From contig NZ_FTNL01000018.1 of assembly GCF_900156395.1 (NCBI RefSeq), positions 1 through 64,000 of the forward strand: DNA of 64,000 nucleotides, in the 5' to 3' direction. A program made the translations under genes and the position numbers. Positions within the stretch are counted from its first letter, which is position 1. Each line of letters starts with the position of its first letter. The notes beneath the pieces are model-generated. The model was not told the DNA's origin and did no database searches. It saw only the letters and a list, made by a program, of their open reading frames with translations. This DNA is from Fluoribacter gormanii. GTDB taxonomy: Bacteria; Pseudomonadota; Gammaproteobacteria; Legionellales; Legionellaceae. Positions 34,250-43,062 of the stretch are shown here, in pieces.

Positions 34250-36817
34250 TTAGCACTTAGAGGAACAGTTTGCACTATTCAAAATAGATTCATCCTTTCT
34301 GTTCCCAAATAAAAGAAGTTCTTCCTTTTCTTCTTCTTCAGTTGACGCCCCCTTGGGCATGCAATAATTCCAAAAGGAGGGGGCCGAGGTTTTTACCGGT
34401 TTAATATGGGGTGGCTCTTGCTCACAAAGGGAGTCTTTTGAATATTCGGATTTGTATGTGTTCATTTTGGCATGAGAGGATTCTCGAGGAGAACTTGCTT
34501 CCTGATATTGCTTTTTCTCCAATTGTAAATGCTCCAGTGGTTGTTGTTTAAAGCGATAAACATTCATTAAAATCATACACGCTTGAAAGATCATTAAAGC
34601 AACACCGATGACGGGATTAAGGGTTAATCCTATCGCAACTAATAATCCTCCTGAAACCAGGATTGAGCCAAGATTGTAAATCAGGCTCATCACCAGATTT
34701 TGATTTATATTGGACACGGTTTGTTTGGAGACAGCAAAAGCCGAGGCGATAGATAATAATGCGCCATTATGAATCACAATACCTGCTGCTTGCTGGGTTA
34801 AGATGTCACTACCATCAGAAACTACCGCGATACCTAGGTCGCTGGCTGTAATTGCAGGAGTATCATTCCCTGCATCTCCTATCATGGCTACCTTACGTCC
34901 TTTTTGTTTTAAGGCATTAATATAAGATGTTTTTGAGTGATGATTTTCTTTTCTTTGGAGAGAGCTTGCAATGCAGTTGGCGTAAACTGTTTTAATGCCA
35001 AGCGCTTGAGCATAACGATGAGCTGTTTCTTCATCTGCGCCAGTACATAAACATATTTCTTTTCCCATTGCTTTTAAGGCTCTAATAGTGCAGTACGCAT
35101 CGTCACGCAGTGGATCTGTTATGACCAGAAATCCAATGGCTATGTTATTACGTGCTACATAGACTATTTGATCACCTGCTTGTAAGTTGGGTTGCTTGAA
35201 CTTGAGTGGGATTTTCATTCCTTTTTCTTGCATTACCGTCATACTGCCAATGACATAGTCCTTATTTATTATTTTCCCAGAAATTCCAGAGTGATGAGAG
35301 TGATCCAGGAAATCTGCTTCAACGTCTTCAATGTTGAATTGATTCGCATAAGAATAAATAGCTTTCCCTATAGGATGACTTGATTGCTTTTCAAGGGCAG
35401 CACAATAGGAAAGAAATTCTGTTTTTGAAAGGTTACTTTCCTCAAACAGATACAATTCTTTTACACTAGGGACTCCAGTGGTTAGGGTGCCATTTAAATC
35501 AAAAATGACAGTGTCTATTTGTTCGGCTTGCTGTAGTGTTTTAGCACTTTTAAATTGTACCCCATGCTCTGCAGCCTTATGCATCCCGGTTTTTACTGCT
35601 AGAGGTGTAATTAAGCCTAAAGTACAGGGACATGCACTTACTAAAACCGATACAGCACATTGAATTGCAACGGCTGCAGGAAAAAAGATCCCAATAATTA
35701 CGCCAGAAGCGACTGCCAGAGCAATCACGGCTGGGATAAAATAAGTGAGCAATTGTCCTGTTTTTATTTCAATAGGTGCTTTTTCTAGTGCTGATATTTC
35801 TATTGCTTTATCAAGTCGAGCCAAGTAGGATTCGCTTTTAGTTTTCGTAACCCGTATTGCTAAGGGCTTCTCATTGTCGGCTAGCCGCATGCCGGCGAGC
35901 ACTTCAGTTTGCGGAGGAAAATATTGTGGTAGGATGGCTCCCGTGTCAATCGTCTTGTAAATAAGGCTTTCATCCTCGCAAATACCATCAAGAGGAATGG
36001 TTTCTCCCGGATATACAATAATTACATCATCTACATTAATCTTATCCAGTTTAATTTCATCAAAACCTTGACCCGTTTTTTTTCTCACGGTTTTGGGGGC
36101 TCTGTCCTGGAATTTTGCTGTACCAATTTTTTCTTTAATGGTGTCTTCTATGGCAATTCCTATATGTCTAAAGCCGTAAATAAGTAAACCGGCTTCAAAC
36201 ATCATGGGAAGCCAGGGTACAAATAGCGAGGCAATCGAAACGACCAAGATGGAGGCTGTGCTGAGCGCAAATAAGCTATCCATAGTTAACGTCTTAGCCT
36301 TGGTTAGTTTGAGCCAGGCATCGTAATAGGAGTTTGCGCCTAAAATTAAGGTTAATAAGGTACTAAAAGCAGCAAGTGAACTCATTACCGCCAATGGGAG
36401 CCCACTCGTAGCGAGGCAAAGGATGAGTACGGCAAGCCCTGATACACACCCAACTCCACCAAGAAACCAATGCGATGTAAAAAAGCTTTTGGCTTTCTCC
36501 AATTTATTGGTTTGCTGATTTTCTTCTTGAACCTCTTCGCTCGGTTCTTCTTTTATCGGTTGATATCCATATTCCCTACAACTAAATAGTTCATCGATAT
36601 AGCCTTTTACTTCGGCCCATACTTCATATTGGTCATCATTCTCTTGATCTACCACTAGATTGATTATTGCTTTTTTAGGATCTGCTGTGGTGACATCTAC
36701 ATGGAACTCATTTATTCTATTCCCGAGTTTTTCTCTTAAGTAGCTCTCAAGAGTTTTACTACAACTGATACAGGTCATTCCGTCGATATAAAAAGTATAG
36801 GGTTCAATTTTGGACAT
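34250..36817 (-). CDS. Divergent P1B-type metal-transporting ATPase
   Basis: 855 residues. N-terminal HMA domain with the metal-binding CISC (Cys16, Cys19 in GMTCISC), about eight membrane segments, the intramembrane metal motif CPC (Cys396-Cys398) and the HP motif (His481). Two conserved motifs are altered: the phosphorylation loop DKTGTLT reads DLNGTLT (Asp440 kept) and the hinge GDGxND reads GDAGND. The last transmembrane motif expected in copper pumps (MxxSS) is also not seen (IFQACMILMN). A hydrophilic C-terminal tail of about 100 residues contains TEEEEKEE. A copper or related soft-metal exporter is likely, but specificity and even transport activity are open. Lies next to icmX in the same direction. 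Confidence 0.85.
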   Translation of the reverse strand: MSKIEPYTFYIDGMTCISCSKTLESYLREKLGNRINEFHVDVTTADPKKAIINLVVDQENDDQYEVWAEVKGYIDELFSCREYGYQPIKEEPSEEVQEENQQTNKLEKAKSFFTSHWFLGGVGCVSGLAVLILCLATSGLPLAVMSSLAAFSTLLTLILGANSYYDAWLKLTKAKTLTMDSLFALSTASILVVSIASLFVPWLPMMFEAGLLIYGFRHIGIAIEDTIKEKIGTAKFQDRAPKTVRKKTGQGFDEIKLDKINVDDVIIVYPGETIPLDGICEDESLIYKTIDTGAILPQYFPPQTEVLAGMRLADNEKPLAIRVTKTKSESYLARLDKAIEISALEKAPIEIKTGQLLTYFIPAVIALAVASGVIIGIFFPAAVAIQCAVSVLVSACPCTLGLITPLAVKTGMHKAAEHGVQFKSAKTLQQAEQIDTVIFDLNGTLTTGVPSVKELYLFEESNLSKTEFLSYCAALEKQSSHPIGKAIYSYANQFNIEDVEADFLDHSHHSGISGKIINKDYVIGSMTVMQEKGMKIPLKFKQPNLQAGDQIVYVARNNIAIGFLVITDPLRDDAYCTIRALKAMGKEICLCTGADEETAHRYAQALGIKTVYANCIASSLQRKENHHSKTSYINALKQKGRKVAMIGDAGNDTPAITASDLGIAVVSDGSDILTQQAAGIVIHNGALLSIASAFAVSKQTVSNINQNLVMSLIYNLGSILVSGGLLVAIGLTLNPVIGVALMIFQACMILMNVYRFKQQPLEHLQLEKKQYQEASSPRESSHAKMNTYKSEYSKDSLCEQEPPHIKPVKTSAPSFWNYCMPKGASTEEEEKEELLLFGNRKDESILNSANCSSKC

Positions 36818-37194
36818 ATTGGCTCGTTGATTAAGGTTAATATATTAAGATTTGATATTTCATATAGGCGAGATACATTGTGATTTTCTGAACTTAATTA
36901 TGTACAGGTGTTACACGCATCGGTCTTATTCATTGAAAAAAAAGACGTTTTTGCTTGAGTTTAGAAAATATCAAGCCTTAAGTTTTCTTAAAAACTAGAG
37001 GTTTCAATGTGAATGAAATCATATCATATGCATCATTTTTTGCACCATGTTTTTTAAAAATGATTTAATGGAAGCATTATTTATAAAAATGCAGTCTGGA
37101 AATTATGGTGAACTTTAGTGATGGAGTAATTAGGCACACCAGGATTTGTGGTCGGGATGAAAGGAGCTTCTCTCACCCCGGAATTTAACTATGG
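36818..37194. other. Intergenic region between the P-type ATPase and icmX
   Basis: 377 AT-rich bases with no ORF of note. Should contain the ATPase promoter (reading minus). A weak imperfect hairpin (CGGGATGA ... TCACCCCG, 37153-37180) lies just after icmX and may end its transcript, but no T-run follows. Confidence 0.5.
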
Positions 37195-38655
37195 TTATTG
37201 TGCTGCACTAAAATCAGTTGAGGGGGCTCCAGTACGAACACTTTGTAATAACAAGATGCTGTTCGTCATTAATAGGCGTTCATGGATTTGACGATCTAAA
37301 TAAAGCTGATAATTGATCTCAGCAAGCAATATAGCAATTTCTTTTTCTACAACAGCCGGTGGAGCGTTGTTCAGACTATTAATCCATGGGGTATTGTTCG
37401 ATTCAGTACCACCTGTACCAGTAGTCCCGCCAGCTCCAGCTGTACCAGTACCAGCTGTACCAGTACTGCTAGTACTGCCAGCACTGGTAGTATTATATAA
37501 TCTCCAGGTTGCCATATTAAATTCATTTAGTGCCTGGCTCGTTGGATTCCCGCCCTGCTGATTCGGCGAAGTTTGAGGCATTCTTTTTGACATGATGAAA
37601 TAAAGGTTACTTATTCCCACAGAGTTTTGCGCTGCATAGGTGCGTAGGCTGGCAAGATATTTAGCAAGAGTTTGCGTCGCCTGCATTTGTGGGGTTGAGG
37701 GGGTGCCGGTAATCGATTTAAGAAGGGTTCTACCGTATAAGGTGTCATAATCTTTCCATTTGGGCAATGCAATGGGAATTACACTTCCGGTAACGTAACG
37801 AATGAAATTCGCTGCAAGTTGTTCTTGATTTTGTGCTGTTAAGCCATTTTTTGCTACATCACTTGTTACCTGAGTCCCGCCAAGGTCTTGAGTTGAATAC
37901 ATTAATGGCCCTGTTAAAGCATTACTATTAAGATGGTTTAAGAATTGTTGGAGGTAATTAGGGCTGAAAAAAGTAGTCGCATCGGGAATTTCTCCCACCA
38001 CGTTCGTAGGAACTAAAGTTTCATAGAGGAAGGAGCATTTTCCATCAAAGGTTTGTGCATTCTTATAATCCATACAGTACGTATAATCAGGCGTTCCCAA
38101 AATATTTAATACCGCTTGGCTTACTGGATCTTGTTGATAGGTCTTTTGGTCTATTAACTCGGTGACACTAACTTGTCCGGAAGATGATGTTGTATTGTAA
38201 TTGGGAAAAGTATTATTAGCCAAAGGATTCAGGATAGATGCACTAGGGTTAAGGTTTGATGTGGCAGTACTTTCACTGGGCAGAAATTGAGCATAGGGGT
38301 TGCCTGCATTTCCCGTATTTGTTCCCCCACCACTTCCTCCTGCATTGCCACTCGAAGTAAACGTGTTCACTGGAATAGATCCTAATAAAGTATAAAACTG
38401 ATAGGCTTGAGCAAGTTGGGAGGTTGTCAGATTGATGAGTGAATAGCTTATTGAGTAGTTTTGATTGCCCTGTGAAGGCTCTTGCGTTACATTATAACCT
38501 AAATAATCACCAAGATTTTTGAAGTACTCTACTAGTTTTTGCATATTAGTAGCTGTTTGTTGTTGAGTATATGAATCGGTTGTACTATCTGCTACGGCAG
38601 GAAACCCCGTAAAATAAAGCAGGTTAAGCAATACAAGTTTAGACACTAATTTCAT
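37195..38655 (-). CDS. icmX: Dot/Icm protein IcmX
   Basis: 486 residues. Signal peptide (MKLVSKLVLLNLLYFTGFPA), then a Gly/Ser/Asn-rich low-complexity region near residues 100-160 and a second Gly/Thr/Ser run near 390-420 (STGTAGTGTAGAGG). The conserved core includes QAVLNILGTPDYTYCMDYKN. IcmX is a periplasmic or exported component needed for pore formation and intracellular growth in L. pneumophila. Its ATG directly follows the icmW stop, with no gap. The simple-sequence tracts are coded by short DNA repeats, so length may vary between strains. Confidence 0.92.
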   Translation of the reverse strand: MKLVSKLVLLNLLYFTGFPAVADSTTDSYTQQQTATNMQKLVEYFKNLGDYLGYNVTQEPSQGNQNYSISYSLINLTTSQLAQAYQFYTLLGSIPVNTFTSSGNAGGSGGGTNTGNAGNPYAQFLPSESTATSNLNPSASILNPLANNTFPNYNTTSSSGQVSVTELIDQKTYQQDPVSQAVLNILGTPDYTYCMDYKNAQTFDGKCSFLYETLVPTNVVGEIPDATTFFSPNYLQQFLNHLNSNALTGPLMYSTQDLGGTQVTSDVAKNGLTAQNQEQLAANFIRYVTGSVIPIALPKWKDYDTLYGRTLLKSITGTPSTPQMQATQTLAKYLASLRTYAAQNSVGISNLYFIMSKRMPQTSPNQQGGNPTSQALNEFNMATWRLYNTTSAGSTSSTGTAGTGTAGAGGTTGTGGTESNNTPWINSLNNAPPAVVEKEIAILLAEINYQLYLDRQIHERLLMTNSILLLQSVRTGAPSTDFSAAQ

Positions 38656-39111
38656 TTATTCTTCCCCTTCAAGTGCACGTAATACAAGTTTTAGACGGTA
38701 CTGACAAAAAACTCGCGACAACAATCTTAAACGTTCAAATACGATGTTTCTTTTGAGAAAAACCCCGGCGGGATCATGGCTTCCGGTGCTCGTCTCTTCG
38801 GCATGAATCAAAACACGTGAAGCACTGCCCGGATGCACAGTATCGATTGCTTGCAACAGACGCAGCCCGCGACCTGATTTGATATTTCCTACAATACGAA
38901 TAAATTTATCTTCCTCTGATAATAGACTCATATCTATTTTTTCTAGGTCATCAAGTTCTTTGCCCAATTGCTCCATGGCTCGTTCAAACTCTGGATTTCC
39001 ATCCAAAGTCCAATCTTCTACGCTTTCCATAAAGGTAATCACCCTGTAAATCATAGGATCAATATATTCAAACCAATATCGAGCGGACGCTTCATGACTA
39101 AGATCAGGCAT
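38656..39111 (-). CDS. icmW: Dot/Icm effector adaptor IcmW
   Basis: 151 residues, acidic, no signal or membrane segment: MPDLSHEASARYWFEYIDPM, RVITFMESVEDWTLDGNPEF and RGLRLLQAIDTVHPGSASRV match IcmW. Forms a complex with IcmS that binds effectors and the coupling complex. First gene of icmWX, divergent from icmV-dotA. The ribosome-binding region GTAAAGAAAGAGTAAA also reads as two CpxR-like GTAAA half-sites. Confidence 0.95.
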   Translation of the reverse strand: MPDLSHEASARYWFEYIDPMIYRVITFMESVEDWTLDGNPEFERAMEQLGKELDDLEKIDMSLLSEEDKFIRIVGNIKSGRGLRLLQAIDTVHPGSASRVLIHAEETSTGSHDPAGVFLKRNIVFERLRLLSRVFCQYRLKLVLRALEGEE

Positions 39112-39208
39112 ATTTTTACTCTTTCTTTACTGTATTTTCAGTGGATGGACGAAATCATCACTTACTACTATAGTATATTATGAAAGATAAAAGAAAGAAG
39201 TAAAAAAT
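39112..39208. promoter_or_regulatory. Mirror-symmetric icmW/icmV divergent promoter region
   Basis: 97 bases between divergent starts. The ends are near-perfect complements: CATATTTTTACTCTTTCTTT beside icmW and AAAGAAAGAAGTAAAAAATA before icmV, so both genes have the same ribosome-binding context. GTAAA-N6-GTAAA (minus strand, 39115-39130) matches the CpxR consensus. The centre ACTACTATAGTATATTA offers -10-like sequences in both directions. Confidence 0.7.
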
Positions 39209-39661
39209 ATGAAAAAGCAGTCTAGAATTGGTAATCTGCTCAGAAGAATCATTAATGTTCGTAGGTGGTTTGATTGGGATCGAATGAGGGCCTTTACTTT
39301 ATATTTGGTAAACGGTTTTAAGCGTTTATTTGTGCCACAGAAAAAAGTTGAAGGTGAGTCATTCAACGATGCCGTTAAACTCCTGAATCTGACTGATGAG
39401 AGTTTACTTATCAAACAAAAATCTTTATTTCGATTGAGTATTGTTATGCTATTAGCCGCTCTTTTGATTATGGGATATGCTGCATTTCAGCTTTTTTATG
39501 GTTCGATAAAAGCGTTTCTTGTAAGCCTCGTTGTTACTTTGATTGCATTGGTTTTAGCCTTTCGTTACCACTTTTGGTACTATCAAATAAAAAATCGTAA
39601 ATTAGGATGTACCTTTAATGAATGGTATAGAAAAGGGTTGTTGGGAGAAAGAAATGAATAA
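39209..39661 (+). CDS. icmV: Dot/Icm protein IcmV
   Basis: 150 residues. Basic N-terminus, then two membrane segments (about residues 75-95 and 98-118: LSIVMLLAALLIMGYAAFQL and FLVSLVVTLIALVLAF) and the motif NEWYRKGLLGERNE at the end. IcmV is an inner-membrane protein of unknown exact role, required for intracellular growth of L. pneumophila. Overlaps dotA by eight bases, so the two are translated together. Confidence 0.9.
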   Translation: MKKQSRIGNLLRRIINVRRWFDWDRMRAFTLYLVNGFKRLFVPQKKVEGESFNDAVKLLNLTDESLLIKQKSLFRLSIVMLLAALLIMGYAAFQLFYGSIKAFLVSLVVTLIALVLAFRYHFWYYQIKNRKLGCTFNEWYRKGLLGERNE

Positions 39662-42600
39662 GTTGTTAGTAACGCTAATTCTCCTTGTGTGTCCTGGTCT
39701 AGTTTTAGCGGATGGCTCTTTGAGTTTTGCCCCCCCTGCTAGCGATTATTCTGTTGTATTTCTTGGTAATTTATTTGGTGTTGTTGATGGCATTTTAAGT
39801 GGTACTGGCAGCCAAATCATGGGAAGTATGTTTGCAGTATTTAATGCTGCAGTTTTGGCATTGGGAGGGTGTGTTATTATGTATACCCTAATAGTGTCTA
39901 CCATGAATACTGCTCACGAAGGGCAGATGCTCGGCCAAAAATGGTCTTCTATTTGGATTCCTATACGTTGTGTTCTAGGTTTGGCCCTATTAATTCCCAA
40001 GACATCTGGCTATTGCTTAATGCAAATTTTTGTCATGTGGATCGTTGTGCAAGGAGTTGGAGCAGCAGATAAAGTATGGGATGCTGCGTTAAGTTATTTG
40101 AATCGGGGTGGTGTTATTATTCAGGCTCAACAGATAAACCCCACTGCCTCATTGACTGAGAATTCGAGCACCTCAGGATTGGCAGGTATCGCTACGGGTG
40201 CGGTAAATATGCTTGCCGGCCAAGTATGTATGCTGGGCTTACAGAGGCAACTGGAAAATACTCGACAAAATCTTCTTGATGCTCAATCCAAAAAATCAGG
40301 AGCATGTTACTCTGCTGAACAGGGCGGCTCAATGCAGAAATTTTGCACGACCGTAGTCCCTGATTTTTTAAGTACGGTCAATGCAGTCGCTGTGCAAAAT
40401 GCTGCTCCAACGAATCCTTCTTGGAGTGTGAGCATGCCTAATTTTGACTCTAGCTCACCTTATAGTTTTTTAAATGGGATTTGTGGCTCCATCTCATGGA
40501 ATAATATTAGTAGCCTGAACTCTGCTTTTGGTAGTAAACAATTTTCAGCAAAACCAACAGCAGGCAACAATGTGAAAGTCGGAAATAACACGTTGACTCC
40601 GGGAGAAATCGCAGCCACGCAATTGTCGCGAGGAATTGCCGTCCAACAAATGTATATGGATTTGACCTCAGTAGCGCGAGCTATGGTGAGTAATGATCCC
40701 CAGCTGTCCGCAACTATGAATACGAATACCACCCCTTATTCTGATGTTGCAATGCAGCAGTTTGGTGTCCCTTATAAAGAAAATGGAACAGTTTGTACCA
40801 GCTATAACAGCAATACGGCCTCTAAAGATAAATGTGTGATTTGGGGGCCTGTGCAAGGTTCATCAGTTGGCGGAGTCTTGTTTAATGGTGCCGAAATAAT
40901 CAATGCGATTAATGATTACAACGGTATTATGATGCCTACGGTGAATCTGGCCCGTCTTATTTCTCAATCATCAGATGAGAATAAATCTACTGAGTTTATC
41001 AATAAGGCAACGACGCAGGGTTGGATAATGGCCGGTGCGTACTTCTTTAACCTTGTACAAATTCAGGGAACCTCATCATTAGAAAATGCAGGACAAGTTG
41101 ATTCAAAGACAGGACTCGATGCAAGTTCTTTTGACCCTACAGCGATGGCGAGCCCGTTTGTTGTAGGCAGCGATGGAAAGTCCATTAGCTGTGGTCCAGG
41201 AAATGTGCAAGACAAGGATTTTACTGCATTATGTAGCTGGTTGGGTGAAAACAGTGATGGATTACAAAAAATACAACAGGTTCAGGCTTTAATAACTAGC
41301 ACATCCCCACCTAAAAAACCTTCGTTATCGTCCAACATGACCGCAGTGGGAAGTACCCCCTCATCTACGGTTTATGGGTATATAAACAATGCATTAATGA
41401 TGCAAACTCCTGGCCAACCTGGCGTCCAGCCACTTACTTTTGCTAATTCAATCAATTTCGCGATTAATACAGATTTGTATCGTTTGCAGCGGCAAAATTT
41501 TTCTTGTGGTGAAGTCAAGCCGTTCTTTTCAATTTGCTTGGGACAAATTCTTGGAAATATATTTTATAACATTATTTTAGTGACTATATACAATTTGTTT
41601 CTGGATATATTTGGCCAGATCATCAATCAGGTGGTATTAGCATTCTTAATGATTCCATTGCAGGGAATGGCAAATATCTTTCAACAGGGAGTGAAGATTC
41701 TTGCTGAACCAGGAGTAAATCCGATTGTTGCATTGGCGAATATGGGAAATTATTACATTAATTTTGCCGGTAATTTATGGATGATGTTGTTAAATATGGC
41801 AATCTCCAGTGCAATTATTCCGGTATTTGGTATCTTTATTTTTGCCATGATGTCTTTAGCAATGCCGCTGGTAATTGCTTGGGTGGGCGTAATGGTCAGT
41901 GTAGGTTTTACTACAGCGTATTACATCCCATTGTTGCCCTATGTGATTTTTACTTTTGGTGCTTTAGGCTGGTTGATTGCAGTTATAGAAGCGATGGTTG
42001 CTGCACCGATTGTCGCATTGGGTGTGATTCATCCCGAAGGACACGATGCTTTTGGTAAAGGCGAGGCAGCAATTATGATTTTGCTGAATGTCTTCCTAAG
42101 GCCTTCTATGATGATTATTGGTTATATTACTGCTATTGCACTTTCCTATGTGGGCGTATGGATTTTAAATGCAGGATACGATCAGGCAGTGTCATTCATG
42201 CAACAGCAACATACGGATAACTCTGTTCTTGTTGAAGGGCTTCTGGGTTCTTCTCCATCTTCTTCAGGTAGTGGAATTGGGGGCGTGAGTTACACAGATT
42301 GGGCTGGGATTTATGCATTCTTTTTCTCGATATTGACTTATACCACCTTATATCTGACGATTATACAAAAGTCATTTACCCTGATAACCTATTTACCAGA
42401 TAAGGTGTTACGATGGATAGGGGGTACTCCTGAGGGCATAGGTGCAGAAGCTGCACAATGGGGTGAAGAAGTTAAAGGCAAGACCCAAGAAGCAGGTAAA
42501 GAAACCCAGACAGCCCAAGGTCAAATTGATAAAACTTTGGGCGGATATGGCGTGAAAGGTGTTACTATGGCGAAGGGCCTTCTGGGCAAAGGTGGTGGTG

Positions 42601-42719
42601 GCGGCGGTGTTTCTGCAGAAGGTAATGCTACTCCGAGTAGTCCTGAGGGTGAGGGGGATGGAGGCGGAAAAGATAAAAAGTCTAAACCGCAGGGTTCCGA
42701 TATGCCAATAGCCAAATAA
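39654..42719 (+). CDS. dotA: Dot/Icm inner-membrane protein DotA
   Basis: 1021 residues from the ATG at 39654, preceded by GGGAGAAAG and overlapping icmV; the frame opens at 39618. Cleavable signal (MNKLLVTLILLVCPGLVLA), membrane segments around residues 65-90 and 100-150 (VLGLALLIPKTSGYCLMQIF), a large periplasmic Ser/Asn/Gln-rich domain, and a dense cluster of membrane segments from about residue 640 to 930. The C-terminus is Gly-rich (GKGGGGGGV) and charged. DotA is the polytopic inner-membrane hallmark of type IVB systems and is also released as rings by L. pneumophila. Confidence 0.96.
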   Translation: MNKLLVTLILLVCPGLVLADGSLSFAPPASDYSVVFLGNLFGVVDGILSGTGSQIMGSMFAVFNAAVLALGGCVIMYTLIVSTMNTAHEGQMLGQKWSSIWIPIRCVLGLALLIPKTSGYCLMQIFVMWIVVQGVGAADKVWDAALSYLNRGGVIIQAQQINPTASLTENSSTSGLAGIATGAVNMLAGQVCMLGLQRQLENTRQNLLDAQSKKSGACYSAEQGGSMQKFCTTVVPDFLSTVNAVAVQNAAPTNPSWSVSMPNFDSSSPYSFLNGICGSISWNNISSLNSAFGSKQFSAKPTAGNNVKVGNNTLTPGEIAATQLSRGIAVQQMYMDLTSVARAMVSNDPQLSATMNTNTTPYSDVAMQQFGVPYKENGTVCTSYNSNTASKDKCVIWGPVQGSSVGGVLFNGAEIINAINDYNGIMMPTVNLARLISQSSDENKSTEFINKATTQGWIMAGAYFFNLVQIQGTSSLENAGQVDSKTGLDASSFDPTAMASPFVVGSDGKSISCGPGNVQDKDFTALCSWLGENSDGLQKIQQVQALITSTSPPKKPSLSSNMTAVGSTPSSTVYGYINNALMMQTPGQPGVQPLTFANSINFAINTDLYRLQRQNFSCGEVKPFFSICLGQILGNIFYNIILVTIYNLFLDIFGQIINQVVLAFLMIPLQGMANIFQQGVKILAEPGVNPIVALANMGNYYINFAGNLWMMLLNMAISSAIIPVFGIFIFAMMSLAMPLVIAWVGVMVSVGFTTAYYIPLLPYVIFTFGALGWLIAVIEAMVAAPIVALGVIHPEGHDAFGKGEAAIMILLNVFLRPSMMIIGYITAIALSYVGVWILNAGYDQAVSFMQQQHTDNSVLVEGLLGSSPSSSGSGIGGVSYTDWAGIYAFFFSILTYTTLYLTIIQKSFTLITYLPDKVLRWIGGTPEGIGAEAAQWGEEVKGKTQEAGKETQTAQGQIDKTLGGYGVKGVTMAKGLLGKGGGGGGVSAEGNATPSSPEGEGDGGGKDKKSKPQGSDMPIAK

Positions 42720-42801
42720 TGATTGATAAGATAAGCATCTTTTCTTCAGGCATGAAAATTAGATGTTTATTTTACACAATAAATATTATCCAGCGTGTTA
42801 T

Positions 42802-43062
42802 ATGGCTCAAGAGAAACTTAAGGTTTTGCAACAAGCAAAAATGGATGAAGAACGATTCATGCGAGAACTGTTTGCTTTTTTGCAAAATAGACGTGCATCA
42901 ATCCTGGAACAGTAATTTGACCTGAAAACCCCATTAATAACAGAGCTTGCGAAGGATTCTGGCTATTAAGATCTTCCTACGGCTTTAAATGTTGCAAAAA
43001 ATGCATGTGGCCAGACGCCACTAATGCAAGCGCTGCAAGATATCCATAGTGCTATTTTGTAG
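42802..43062 (+). pseudogene. Degraded ORF with two in-frame stop codons after dotA
   Basis: One reading frame runs from the ATG at 42802 to a TAG at 43060 and looks protein-like: MAQEKLKVLQQAKMDEERFM ... RRASILEQ, then FDLKTPLITELAKDSG, then DLPTALNVAKNACGQTPLMQ. TAA codons interrupt it at 42913 and 42967. There is no frameshift. I do not recognise the protein. The last bases overlap the 3' end of the convergent aldolase-like gene. Alternatively the first 37 codons alone are a short gene. Confidence 0.5.

Noticed and set aside
40460-40856. Minus-strand ORFs within dotA
   Set aside because: Fully inside a strongly supported coding sequence and without recognisable motifs.
42802-43062. Programmed stop-codon read-through in the broken ORF
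   Set aside because: Two TAA codons, the strongest stop, and no visible read-through signal; decay is simpler.
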